From positions 272,307-336,306 of the forward strand of contig CAWKGK010000001.1 of the NCBI GenBank assembly GCA_963849115.1: a stretch of DNA of 64,000 nt, read 5' to 3'. Each line of letters begins with the position of its first letter. Within the stretch, counting starts at the first letter, position 1. Shown here in pieces: positions 28,475-37,492 of this stretch. Source of the DNA: JACDAL01 sp963849115 (GTDB lineage: Bacteria; Actinomycetota; CADDZG01; WHSQ01). Both the position numbers and the translations under genes were made by a program. The notes beneath the pieces were generated by a model that was not told the origin of the DNA, did not search any database, and saw only the letters and a list, made by a program, of their open reading frames with translations.

Positions 28475-29743
28475 GTGCAAAAGAGGTCGAGTGGCGACGT
28501 TCTGGCCGGCGGTGGGCGAGCCAACCAGCGGTTCTTAATCTATTCCCAGGATGGTCTGGGGCTGGGGCACCTAAGACGGACCACGTGCATCGCGAACGAG
28601 ATCTTACGCGTCCTCCCCAAGGCATGCGTGCTTACCCTCAGCGACTCCCCTCTCGGCGGGTTCTTCGACTCGAGGCCCAATCACGACTTCCTGAAGCTCC
28701 CTTCCATAGTGAAAGCAGGGCCCGGAGACTGGCACGCCCTGTCCCTTGCCATGGATTTCGACGAAGTCTCGGCGCTGAGACGAGAGCTGATTCTCAGCGC
28801 AGCGAGGCACTTCCAACCTCATGTTCTTCTGGTCGACCACATGCCGCACGGCGCCATGGGAGAACTCCTTCCGACGCTTGAGGAGCTGTCCAAAGGGGGC
28901 CGAACTAAAGTCGTGCTGGGACTGAGAGATGTCTTGGACTCCCCCCGAGTCATACGTGAACGGTGGCGCATCGAGGGTGCCTACGACGCCATTAACCGCT
29001 ACTACGACCTGGTCCTCGTATACGGAAGCAGGGAGCTCTTCGACCACGCCGCCCGATACGATCTTCCGGCTGATATAGCAGCCAAGCTTCGCTACTGCGG
29101 GTACGTGTGTGCACCTCGGCGCGCCCGCTACACGCGCAGCATTCGCGCCGAGTACAAGAAGCGGAGCGACCCGACCAAGCTGATCGTGGGGATGGCGGGA
29201 GGCGGCGCCGACGGATACACAACCATGCGCTCCCTGCTGGACGCGGTCCCCCTGCTGGAGGCGAGCATCTCCCGGTTCAGGCTGGTGATGATCACAGGTC
29301 CCTTCATGCCGGAGGAGCAACGTCAGGAGCTGCAGGCCCACGCCGTCGGCTTGCCGGTCCGCGTCCGCAGAACCGTGGCCGATCCCTACAGCTATATATG
29401 CGCGGCCGACGCCGTCGTCGCCATGGCGGGCTACAACTCGACGATGGAGATCCTGCGATCGGGGACACCGTGCATCATGGTGCCGCGCATGGGGCCCAGC
29501 AGCGAGCAAAAGATCCGGGTGGACCTGTTTCGGTCACGGGGCTGGGTGGACAAGGTCGATCCGGCCAAAGTGTCCGGCAGAAAATTGGCCGAGGCTATCC
29601 GCCGCGCGCTCGATCGTGGTAAGGACAAGGACGCGAGCACCAAACCTGATCTCGACGGGCTCACACGAGCGGTTGACCATTTGCGGGCCCTGCTGCCCCC
29701 CAGCACTCCCGATCCGAAGCTAACGTCCAGCGCCCCTCACTAA
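28475..29743 (+). CDS. GT-B glycosyltransferase, MurG/GT28-like
   Basis: A 422-residue GT-B enzyme. It opens FLIYSQDGLGLGHLRRTTCI, the glycine-rich acceptor loop of MurG/UDP-GT-like enzymes. The C-terminal half has VGMAGGGADGY and RRTVADPYSYICAADAVVAMAGYNST, followed by the donor-binding Glu segment LRSGTPCIMVPRMGPSSEQ. No transmembrane segment is seen, so it probably works at the cytoplasmic membrane face. TTG at 28418 would add 19 residues; GTG 28475 with an AAGGG site is preferred. It is followed after 10 bp by APH-4, suggesting that the transferred sugar or acceptor is linked to a phosphorylation step (inference). Confidence 0.8.
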   Translation: MQKRSSGDVLAGGGRANQRFLIYSQDGLGLGHLRRTTCIANEILRVLPKACVLTLSDSPLGGFFDSRPNHDFLKLPSIVKAGPGDWHALSLAMDFDEVSALRRELILSAARHFQPHVLLVDHMPHGAMGELLPTLEELSKGGRTKVVLGLRDVLDSPRVIRERWRIEGAYDAINRYYDLVLVYGSRELFDHAARYDLPADIAAKLRYCGYVCAPRRARYTRSIRAEYKKRSDPTKLIVGMAGGGADGYTTMRSLLDAVPLLEASISRFRLVMITGPFMPEEQRQELQAHAVGLPVRVRRTVADPYSYICAADAVVAMAGYNSTMEILRSGTPCIMVPRMGPSSEQKIRVDLFRSRGWVDKVDPAKVSGRKLAEAIRRALDRGKDKDASTKPDLDGLTRAVDHLRALLPPSTPDPKLTSSAPH

Positions 29744-29753
29744 TGATCCGTCG

Positions 29754-31019
29754 GTGACTACCGGGGAGTCGCAATGGAGTCCCGACTTCGATCCTGACTT
29801 GCCCCTGCTGCCCCTGGCATTCGACTTCGGCTCTGTGGGTGCGCTGTTCGAGCGCAAGCTCGCAAGGGATCGGCGCAAGTCAGCGAACATGGACGTGCGA
29901 GTCCAGTCGCTTCAGGACGTCAAGTATCAACCCGGCCTTCAGTGTGTGGCGACCTACGAGCTCGTGGTCGGCAATTCGGGGCAGTCTCCCTCGAGAGCCA
30001 TAGGGGTCCTTCACATCCGCGTAGGAGAGAGTCTGGTCCTTCTCCCGGACGAAGACCCTGAGCTTGATCGCCTCGGCGAAGCGATGGATCCGGAGCCCAT
30101 GCGCCGCCGATTCGAAGCCGCACCCGAGCTAGATGCAACGCTATCCCGCCCGCCTCGCATAGAGGCGTTGCGTTACAAACCGCGCTTGCGCTGCTCCCTG
30201 CGCTACGAGCTGGAGACCCAATCGGGAGTGCAGGTCCTGTTTGGGAAGATGCTGGCTCAGGGCGGCGAGCTCCTGATGTCCACGCTAGGGCGACTAGACC
30301 GGCAGGCACGGGAGCTCGCTACGATGCCACGCATCGCGCCACCGCTCGTTTACTGGGCCGACATGAGGCTGCTTTTGCAAAGGGCCGTGGACCGGGGTGA
30401 CGAGCTCCACTCCATTGCTTTCGACCAACAGCGGAGTGTCGCCGAACGAGTCGCCTGGATGCACACCGCCGGTCAACGCCTTGCGGGGCTGCACTCCGCC
30501 GGCCGCCCCCCTGGGCCGAGCCGGAGTCTGAGAGACGACGTACAGGAGCTGACGACTTACACCAAGGCCATCGCGGCGCCGGATCCTGAGCTCGCTCGGA
30601 AGTACTCACTCGAGGTGAAGCGCCTCAGCGAAGCCGAGGGAGCCGGCCACGAATCAGTTCCCAGTCACGGCGCCTTCCGCACCGATCAATTCATGATTCA
30701 AGACGGCGAGCTCGTGCTCATCGATCTCGACGGCTACTGCTGGGCCGAGCCCTCCCGAGACATCGGCAACCTGTTGGGATACATCGGTTGGAAATCAATG
30801 CGGCAGCCGGAGCACGGTCCCTTCGTGGAGCAAGCTGCAGATCAATTCTTGCAGGGCTACGCATCCGTAAGAGAGCCGCCGGACGCGCGACGGATTGCGC
30901 TATTCGAGGCCGCGTCGAGGCTCAAGATCGGGGGACGACGCTACCGAAGCCTGTCCTGGCGCGAATGGCCGCTCGTTCCGCTCCTGGTTGAGAGTTCCCG
31001 CAACCTGCTCGGCGGGTGA
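29754..31019 (+). CDS. APH-like protein lacking the catalytic Asp (APH-4)
   Basis: A 421-residue paralogue. The catalytic loop reads PSHGAFRTDQFMIQDG: His-Gly-Ala replaces His-Gly-Asp, so the catalytic base is lost, while the metal motif LVLIDLDGYCWAEP is kept. Two N-lobe-like segments occur, VKYQPGLQCVATYELVV (about residue 55) and LRYKPRLRCSLRYELET (about 140). It follows the GT-B gene by 10 bp and is convergent with the FHA-pseudokinase gene, 7 bp apart. It is probably a pseudokinase or substrate-binding partner in the cluster. The GTG start at 29754 has no strong ribosome site and may depend on coupling. Confidence 0.72.
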   Translation: MTTGESQWSPDFDPDLPLLPLAFDFGSVGALFERKLARDRRKSANMDVRVQSLQDVKYQPGLQCVATYELVVGNSGQSPSRAIGVLHIRVGESLVLLPDEDPELDRLGEAMDPEPMRRRFEAAPELDATLSRPPRIEALRYKPRLRCSLRYELETQSGVQVLFGKMLAQGGELLMSTLGRLDRQARELATMPRIAPPLVYWADMRLLLQRAVDRGDELHSIAFDQQRSVAERVAWMHTAGQRLAGLHSAGRPPGPSRSLRDDVQELTTYTKAIAAPDPELARKYSLEVKRLSEAEGAGHESVPSHGAFRTDQFMIQDGELVLIDLDGYCWAEPSRDIGNLLGYIGWKSMRQPEHGPFVEQAADQFLQGYASVREPPDARRIALFEAASRLKIGGRRYRSLSWREWPLVPLLVESSRNLLGG

Positions 31020-31026
31020 GCGCGCC

Positions 31027-32352
31027 TCAATGCCCTCGGCGGCGCCCCGCGTGTTGTTCCATCCGCGCCGTCTCCAGCAGCGATTCCACATCTTCGTGCG
31101 AGGGATCCAAGCTCAGGAGGTGCTCCAGACGCTCGACCGCCACATCCCACCGTCCACGTTTGAAGGCGGCCACGCCCGCCTCGTAGAGCTTGACGATCGG
31201 GTCCTCTTGTGGCGAGCCTTCGACGACACTGAGGAGTTTTTCGACTGCCGAGAGCATGTCGGCCGCGCGCTGAAAGCGGCGGCTTGGCTCCTTCATCAAG
31301 GCTGTCTGCAGCAAGGTTTCGGCCTCTGGAGGCAAGGCCGGATTGAGTTGCCGAGGAGGGGGAGGTGGATCATAGGCCTGAGCGGACAGCATCGCCTGTG
31401 CCGAATCTCGGACGAACGGCACCCTGCCGGTCACTAGCTCGTACAACACGATTCCCACCGAGTAGAGATCCGACCGCCCGTCCACCTCTGTACCGAAGGC
31501 TTGCTCTGGAGCCATATAGGCGGGGGTCCCGATCGCCATGCCTTCCCGGGTCAGCCGCTCCCGAGAGGGGTCATTGAGCAACTTGGCGATCTCAAAACCG
31601 GTCAGCATGGGCCAGGTTGGGAGCGGTAGGAGGATGTTTGCTGGCTTGACGTTCCGGTGAACGACGCTCAGCTGATGGGCGTGCCCGAGGGCCGCAAGCA
31701 CTTGGCCGACGAGTCGCAAAGCGCGGGCCGGTTCGAGCGGTTCGCCCGACAGGTCATCGAGAGCCGCTTCGCTGTCCAAGTACTGCACAACCAGATAAGG
31801 GATGCCATCGGCCTCCCCCTGCTCGTATATCTGAAGAATGTTGGGATGCTGGAGACGTGCAAGAATCCTTGCTTCTCGCTTGAACCTCGCCCGGAACTCC
31901 GCATCCCCCGGATCGTTCATCAGCTTGATGGCGACATAGCGATCCAGGGACTCCTGATAAGCCTTGTGGGTAGTGAACATGCCGTCTTGCCGCAGGACCT
32001 CACCCAGCTCATAGGAACCGACGCTGCCGGTTCCACCTGCTCCTCGAGGCGCTTCGGAGACCGTCTGGGTCTGCAAGCTCACGTGAGCTTCACTCCGGCC
32101 CACCTCAATGACGTCACCATCGTTCAGTAGGGTGGGAACTCGTACGACCACGTTGTTGACCAGGGTCCCGTTCAACGATCCGACATCGTCGATGACGAAA
32201 CCCTCTTCCGTTGGGCGAATCACGGCGTGCTTACGGGAAACCTCGTGGTCATCAAGAAGTAGATCGGCGTCCTCGCGTCCGATCAAGGTCTCAGATCTGA
32301 TTCGCACACGTTCGCCGGCGCGAGGACCAGTGGTGAACCGCAGCTCTAGCAC
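31027..32352 (-). CDS. FHA-domain Ser/Thr pseudokinase
   Basis: A 441-residue cytoplasmic protein. Residues 1-95 are a forkhead-associated domain (TLIGREDADLLLDDHEVSRK, SLNGTLVNN) that should bind phosphothreonine. Residues 113-375 are a kinase fold with VAIKLM (K143), the alpha-C Glu and MAPEQ, but the glycine loop is replaced (VLRQDGMFTTHKA), HRD is VHRNVKPANI (Asp to Asn) and DFG is LTGFEIAK (Asp to Gly). Three catalytic features are therefore gone. The tail (380-441) is TPR-like. The frame is open further 5' inside the PEPCK-like gene; I chose GTG 32352, just before the FHA domain and 13 bp after the upstream stop. It is likely a phospho-dependent scaffold. Confidence 0.8.
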   Translation of the reverse strand: MLELRFTTGPRAGERVRIRSETLIGREDADLLLDDHEVSRKHAVIRPTEEGFVIDDVGSLNGTLVNNVVVRVPTLLNDGDVIEVGRSEAHVSLQTQTVSEAPRGAGGTGSVGSYELGEVLRQDGMFTTHKAYQESLDRYVAIKLMNDPGDAEFRARFKREARILARLQHPNILQIYEQGEADGIPYLVVQYLDSEAALDDLSGEPLEPARALRLVGQVLAALGHAHQLSVVHRNVKPANILLPLPTWPMLTGFEIAKLLNDPSRERLTREGMAIGTPAYMAPEQAFGTEVDGRSDLYSVGIVLYELVTGRVPFVRDSAQAMLSAQAYDPPPPPRQLNPALPPEAETLLQTALMKEPSRRFQRAADMLSAVEKLLSVVEGSPQEDPIVKLYEAGVAAFKRGRWDVAVERLEHLLSLDPSHEDVESLLETARMEQHAGRRRGH

Positions 32353-32365
32353 AGGCTCTCGTCCC

Positions 32366-33928
32366 TCATCGTCCGCTTCGACCTCCTGCCCTGGAGGGCG
32401 CCAGGACCTCGGAGAGCCTGCCGATGGGCGGCACCGCGCCGATGTTCGCTCTCCACTCGATCTTGATGCGCTCCACTGCGTCCCGATACTCCGACATCCG
32501 GCCCTGACTCTCGTACAGCCGGCGTGGTTGCAATAGCTCAACGTCGTCCACCTGTGGCGCGCCGGAGGCAGTCTCGAGGCCCAGATCGCTCGGACCGCCC
32601 CATTCGACGGTCCCGTCGACCAGTGCCTGAACCAGTCCCAACGAGCAACTGAACGGGATTCTCTTGGATCGAGGGTCGGAGGGAGGACCCCCCACCGAGC
32701 CGGTGTTCACGAGGAAGCACTCGAAGTCCAGGCCTGCGAGGAGCTGAGAAAGCCGTTCTCCTCGTTGCGCGATTCCGATGAGAGATTGATCTGCACGTGG
32801 CCCCGGCAACGACCCTTCCCCGTGTGCATCCTTTGCCGTCCAGCCTCGCAGCTCGCGTAACAGGAAATGCTTCACGGCGTCCCTGGGGGTCAAGCGTGCG
32901 ACGGCCGGCAGAACGCCATCCCCCCGCATGAGAAACAACATGGTCGTCAATGGCGGTACGTCGTCTACGGGAAAGGAATTGATCGAGCGAAAGTTGAAGA
33001 CGGCGCGCCCCGCTCGCCGATCCGTCTCCCTAGAAAAGTCCGGCAGGTTGCCTCGCTGCAGGACGTTCTCCAGGTAGGCATCCGGACTGGTTACCGCTGA
33101 GTAGATCTCCGGCTGCAGCTTGGAGTCGAGCCCGTAGGTCTTCTCGATGCAGCCATCTTGCGGAGAAACAATCTGGCCCTTATCGAGAAGTGCGACGAAA
33201 TCATCCTGGACAACTCGCGAGCCGTTCTGCTGCGTAAAGGTGATAGTGCTCTTGCCACTATCAGGCAAACCCAGAATAATCACGCTCTTTAGCCCTCGGG
33301 TGCTCGGCACCACCTTGCACCCGGAATGCAGCACCAACCCACCGGCGTCATAAACACGGCTACCCCACATGCGAAGGCCCGCCTTCTTGGCTTCGTCGAA
33401 GTAGTCGGAATTCATGATCCTCGTCACGCCCTCCTCCAGCGAGGCGGCGATTACTCGGTTGTTTCTGTAGCCCTCGATCTCCAGACCCGGAGTGCAGATC
33501 ACGGTCAGCTCCGGATCGAGATGACGATCATCGGTAATCGGGTCGAGGTAGAGAAGCCTCTGCATCGCCGCTATGTTGGCGTTCGCCCGCTCCACGATCA
33601 GACGGGCCCCCATTCGGTAGGGGGGAGCGTTCCCGAGATAGCCATCAACCACGATCAGATCGCGCGATTTGATGTAGTCATCCTGCAGGGCGGCCAGTCG
33701 CCGTCCCTCGGCGCGAGGTATCGTCTTGTCCGAGTAACGCTCGGGCTGGTCGGTGACGATGAACGTCGAGCTTCTCTGTCTCGCCCCGACCTTCGACTGC
33801 ACGTTGAGGTTTCCGAATACGGTTTCACTGGCAGTCGGCATTGCTTCAGTCAAGCTTCGAAGCAACGTCTCGTTGGGGCGGAAAACCACGGACCTGCCGA
33901 GGCCCGACACATCGGTCGGCTGGTTCAC
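32366..33928 (-). CDS. divergent ATP-type PEP carboxykinase-like protein
   Basis: A 520-residue homologue of ATP-dependent PEP carboxykinase. Matching blocks include the metal-site histidine region LVLHSGCKVV (H201), the P-loop GLPDSGKST (220-228, replacing GLSGTGKTT), QDDFVALLD (240-249, replacing GDDEHGW), TYGLDSKLQPEIYSAV, NSFPVDDVPP, VARLTPRDAVKHFL and FLVNTGSVGG. Several catalytic positions differ, so it may be a kinase of another substrate; PEPCK is related to HPr kinase. The GTG start overlaps the stop of APH-5 (GTGA), giving strict coupling. The same frame is open upstream, but only the part from 33928 is conserved. Its placement inside a kinase/glycosyltransferase/exporter operon is unlike a housekeeping pckA. 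Confidence 0.75.
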   Translation of the reverse strand: MNQPTDVSGLGRSVVFRPNETLLRSLTEAMPTASETVFGNLNVQSKVGARQRSSTFIVTDQPERYSDKTIPRAEGRRLAALQDDYIKSRDLIVVDGYLGNAPPYRMGARLIVERANANIAAMQRLLYLDPITDDRHLDPELTVICTPGLEIEGYRNNRVIAASLEEGVTRIMNSDYFDEAKKAGLRMWGSRVYDAGGLVLHSGCKVVPSTRGLKSVIILGLPDSGKSTITFTQQNGSRVVQDDFVALLDKGQIVSPQDGCIEKTYGLDSKLQPEIYSAVTSPDAYLENVLQRGNLPDFSRETDRRAGRAVFNFRSINSFPVDDVPPLTTMLFLMRGDGVLPAVARLTPRDAVKHFLLRELRGWTAKDAHGEGSLPGPRADQSLIGIAQRGERLSQLLAGLDFECFLVNTGSVGGPPSDPRSKRIPFSCSLGLVQALVDGTVEWGGPSDLGLETASGAPQVDDVELLQPRRLYESQGRMSEYRDAVERIKIEWRANIGAVPPIGRLSEVLAPSRAGGRSGR

Positions 33929-35403
33929 TCGGGCAGCGCCTGGTCCGCGACTTCCGGCACAATCGAGTCGCCTCTTCTGATTCCCTCGAGCACTTCGAGC
34001 GCCAAGGCGGCGCGCGCCGGCTTGAGCTGCCGCCACCCGCGAATAGCCATCCGAAGCAAGCTGACCTGTTCGTAGATGCTCACACGGAGTTGGAGATCCT
34101 CCGAGTTGGAGATCCCCGAGGCTTCGGCATAGGTCCTGAGAAACCGACGACGAAGCTGGGGGCCGAGGCCCTCTGGAACTCCGCTCGATAGCTCCGCCTT
34201 CAGAGCTGCTGCACTCAGGTAGGCGCAGAATTGGCCGAGATCGAGCTCGGGCTCGGCCTCACCCAAGTTATCGAAGTCGATAAGACCGACCTCGGCTCCG
34301 TTGAAGAGGATCTGAGAGGGAGTGAAGTCGCCGTGGCTGAACTGCGGCCGTCCCTCTTCTGATCCCTGCCCGGCATTCCCGACCTCGGAGACCAACTCGT
34401 CGAGCGGGGCCATCTCCTCAGGAATAACCCGGCCAAGCGCCGCAAGCTCGGCTTGTATCTCTGCCAACTCAAGCTTCAGACGGCGCCGTCTGCCTACGTG
34501 GATCCCACAGCGATGCACCTCTGCTGCTACTAACCCGGAAGCCTCAATGGCCCGCTCGAGGGAATGCGAATCAGTTCCTCCTTCCTCGCCGGCTCTCGCC
34601 TTCAGCAGAGGCGCGATCACGGGGCTCCCCGGGATGCCCTCGATGAGCACCAGATCAAGTTGCGGGACGTGACCCACATGACGGGGAACGCGGATGCCGG
34701 CCTTGCCGTCGTCCATCTCACGACCCAGACCCTCGATCACGGTTCGGTCCAAGACCGGCTCGCCAGCGGAGGAGACTTTTCCGAATACCAGCACGGAAGC
34801 ATCGCTGCCCCGTCGCCGCCCCTTGACCTCGTACCGGAGGACGCAGCGATGGCGGCGTGGATAGTGAGCGACGGCGATCCGGCAATCCCCCACTTCCAAC
34901 TCCGGATCGAGCGAGCTCGGGACGAGACGGCCGATAATGTCGGTCATGCATCGGGAGTCCGTGGCGTCGATCAGAGAGGGCAGATCAGGATCGATCGGGA
35001 AGGCATGAACGGCCAATTGCAGGCCTTTGAACACGGCCACAGGGGAATCGAACCCGGCAATTTCAGGGCGACCCTCGGCGAATCCGGCCACTGGTTGCAA
35101 TCGATCGTCGTAAAATGCCGCACAGGCGTCTGCGTTCGCAAACAGCCTCCCCGTGACCATGGCTGAATGTGTTTGTCCAGTAGCGGTATCGCTCAGGCGA
35201 ACCTCATAGCGCAGCAAACATTCGTCAACATCGACATAGGCCTTGCCCGGGACGCATTCTTCGATCACGTGGTCGCCGCGATCGCCGATGAGAGACTGCT
35301 GCAGCAGCTTTCCCATGACATCAGGATCGAAGGACTGCCGCAACCCGGGGAAGCGGGCCTCGAGCCGAAGGGCGCGCCCAGCATCGAGCCGAAGAGCGGT
35401 CAC
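33925..35403 (-). CDS. APH/maltokinase-like phosphotransferase (APH-5)
   Basis: A 492-residue family member with an intact catalytic loop FSHGDFTPSQILFNG (Gln at the Asn position) and metal motif VGLIDFDNLG. Two N-lobe-like segments are present: VDVDECLLRYEVRLSD (about residue 55) and VAHYPRRHRCVLRYEVKG (about 175), the second followed by LVFGKVSS. It resembles APH-1 most closely by eye. The GTG start at 35403 lies 43 bp after the exporter stop. Its own stop overlaps the start of the PEPCK-like gene. It is probably a small-molecule or sugar kinase; the substrate is not known. Confidence 0.75.
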   Translation of the reverse strand: MTALRLDAGRALRLEARFPGLRQSFDPDVMGKLLQQSLIGDRGDHVIEECVPGKAYVDVDECLLRYEVRLSDTATGQTHSAMVTGRLFANADACAAFYDDRLQPVAGFAEGRPEIAGFDSPVAVFKGLQLAVHAFPIDPDLPSLIDATDSRCMTDIIGRLVPSSLDPELEVGDCRIAVAHYPRRHRCVLRYEVKGRRRGSDASVLVFGKVSSAGEPVLDRTVIEGLGREMDDGKAGIRVPRHVGHVPQLDLVLIEGIPGSPVIAPLLKARAGEEGGTDSHSLERAIEASGLVAAEVHRCGIHVGRRRRLKLELAEIQAELAALGRVIPEEMAPLDELVSEVGNAGQGSEEGRPQFSHGDFTPSQILFNGAEVGLIDFDNLGEAEPELDLGQFCAYLSAAALKAELSSGVPEGLGPQLRRRFLRTYAEASGISNSEDLQLRVSIYEQVSLLRMAIRGWRQLKPARAALALEVLEGIRRGDSIVPEVADQALPE

Positions 35404-35446
35404 CTAGACGCTCCGCACCGGAAATACGGCCAGCATCGAGAGCCCA

Positions 35447-37492
35447 TTAACCCTCGCGCACAGAACGAGATGGAGCTTGAACGATGCTTCGCTCGACCTC
35501 TTTGCGGGGAGCGGGCATGGGGAGGGCTTCGAGCAGCATCGTTTCGAAGACGAGTCCCGACTCATCCTCTCCGTCCGCGTCGAGCTCGACGGCACTGGGC
35601 GTCACCGGGACAGGTTCCCCGGCCCCGAACTGCCGTTCGTAGAGGGAGGCATAGAGCCCTCCTCTTTGCATCAGCTCCTCGTGATGACCCACCTGTTCGA
35701 TGTGCCCCTGGCGAATCACGACGATCCGGTTCGCGGAGCGGACGAGGTTCAAATCATGGGAGATGATTATTGTCGTCTTTCCCCTCATGAGCCTCTGCAG
35801 CGCCTCAAGGACGAGATCGGTCGACTCCGCGTCTAGTCCTGTCGTCGGCTCGTCGAGCATGAGGATGGGTGCATCCCTTATGAGCGCGCGCGCGATGGCT
35901 ATTCGCTGTCGTTGTCCACCCGAAAGATTCGCTGCTCTTTCGCTGAGCTCGGTGTCGTAGCCGTCGGGCATTCTTTCGATGAATTCATGAGCGTTCGCCT
36001 CCCTTGCGGCCGAGACAATCTCCTCGCGCGATGCTTCTGGCCGGCCATAGGCGATGTTGTACGCCACGGTCCCGGTGAACAGAATGGTGTCCTGCAAGAC
36101 CATGCCGATCTGCGCACGAAGAGAGTCGAGCGTGAAATGTCTGATGTCATGTCCGTCGATGAGGACCGCACCGGCCTGCGGATCGTAGAGTCGAGGAACG
36201 AGCTGTGCAACTGTGCTCTTGCCGGCACCGCTGGGGCCGACGAGGGCGACGACCTCCCCCGGGGCGACGCGAAAGGAGATATCGTCCAGCGTCAGGCGTA
36301 TCGCTTGACCATCCGACGCTGCTCCATCCTGGAGTTCAGATTGATAAGCGAAGCTGATATGACGCAACTCGACCCAACCCTGAAGCGCCGGCGCCGGCAC
36401 TGCGTCGGGTAGGTCGTCGACCGACGGGGTCCGGGCCAGAAGCTCGGCGACGCGCTCTATGCTTGCAAGTACCTTACCGATGAGGCTCCACTCCTTGATG
36501 ATTCGCCGTGTCGGCTTGAACATCTGGTCGATAAGTGCAAGGAACAGAACCAAATCCCCAATCGAGATCTCATTGCTCCTCTGTTGCAACAGGACTACGA
36601 CCCATACGACTGCAGCCACCGCAAGGGCTTCAAGACTCTTCACAGTCCAGGAGAACCCGGCCTCGAGCCTGGCCGTCTGTAGGGCAGCCTCCATCGTATG
36701 CCGGCTCTGCTGAGCGAAGCGCTCCTGCTCACGCTCACCGCGCCCGTACGTCTGGATGACGCGAATGGATGTCAACATCTCTTGGGCTGCCGATGCCAGT
36801 TCGCCTTCTCGTGCACGCTCTCTCTTGGAGCTGGCCTTGATACGCTTGGAGAAGATCTGCGACACAAGGGAAATCACCGGCACGATCAATAGAGCCGTCG
36901 CCGCCAGCTGCCACGATTTCTGGAGAATAGAGACCAGGATGATTGGGACGAGCAACAGGCTTCCAGCGAGATCGCTCAGAGACTCGGTCAGGAAGACCTC
37001 TACCTGCGTAACATCGCTGGTGATTCTCGTAAGGACATCTCCGGTCCTCCGCTGATTGTGAAAAGCAAGAGACAGACGTTGGAGGTGGGAGTGGAGAGTC
37101 ACCCTCAACGACAGGCCAAGCAGGCGGCCACCTCGAGCAAGATAGATCTCCGCAAGTGAGTCCGTGAGGCTATTGATCATGGCGAGTATGACTATGCCGA
37201 TTGTTAGAATAGCGATTGTTGGGAACAGGGGCGGGATTTGATCCGGGGCCGTTCGAAACATGTCGATGAAGGGTTCGAACAGCAAAGGAGGCTTGTTGGC
37301 GTTCTTACCACCCCTAAGAAAATCGATAAGATAAGCAAGCGGCTTGAGCGCATAGACCGCCGTGAACGCCTCCAGCACAAGCATCGTGAGTCCAAACACG
37401 AACCACTTGCGGTTGCCCTGAGCGAAGCGGTTCATGAGTTTGATGGCCCTTCTGCCCTCACGCGGCGGTGGCCCCGACCGGCGGGGGCTCAT
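35447..37492 (-). CDS. ABC exporter (fused membrane and ATPase domains)
   Basis: A 681-residue half-transporter of the MsbA/Sav1866 type. Residues about 28-330 form a six-helix membrane domain (FVFGLTMLVLEAFTAVYAL, LFPTIAILTIGIVILAMIN, WVVVLLQQ and others). The ATPase domain (about 365-620) has Walker A GPSGAGKST, Q-loop QDTILF, signature LSGGQRQRIAIARAL and Walker B ILMLDEPTTGLD, all intact. The tail after 630 is acidic. It would work as a homodimer exporting a lipid-linked or amphipathic product. The ATG overlaps the stop of the GT4 gene, tying glycosylation to export. Confidence 0.9.
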   Translation of the reverse strand: MSPRRSGPPPREGRRAIKLMNRFAQGNRKWFVFGLTMLVLEAFTAVYALKPLAYLIDFLRGGKNANKPPLLFEPFIDMFRTAPDQIPPLFPTIAILTIGIVILAMINSLTDSLAEIYLARGGRLLGLSLRVTLHSHLQRLSLAFHNQRRTGDVLTRITSDVTQVEVFLTESLSDLAGSLLLVPIILVSILQKSWQLAATALLIVPVISLVSQIFSKRIKASSKRERAREGELASAAQEMLTSIRVIQTYGRGEREQERFAQQSRHTMEAALQTARLEAGFSWTVKSLEALAVAAVVWVVVLLQQRSNEISIGDLVLFLALIDQMFKPTRRIIKEWSLIGKVLASIERVAELLARTPSVDDLPDAVPAPALQGWVELRHISFAYQSELQDGAASDGQAIRLTLDDISFRVAPGEVVALVGPSGAGKSTVAQLVPRLYDPQAGAVLIDGHDIRHFTLDSLRAQIGMVLQDTILFTGTVAYNIAYGRPEASREEIVSAAREANAHEFIERMPDGYDTELSERAANLSGGQRQRIAIARALIRDAPILMLDEPTTGLDAESTDLVLEALQRLMRGKTTIIISHDLNLVRSANRIVVIRQGHIEQVGHHEELMQRGGLYASLYERQFGAGEPVPVTPSAVELDADGEDESGLVFETMLLEALPMPAPRKEVERSIVQAPSRSVREG

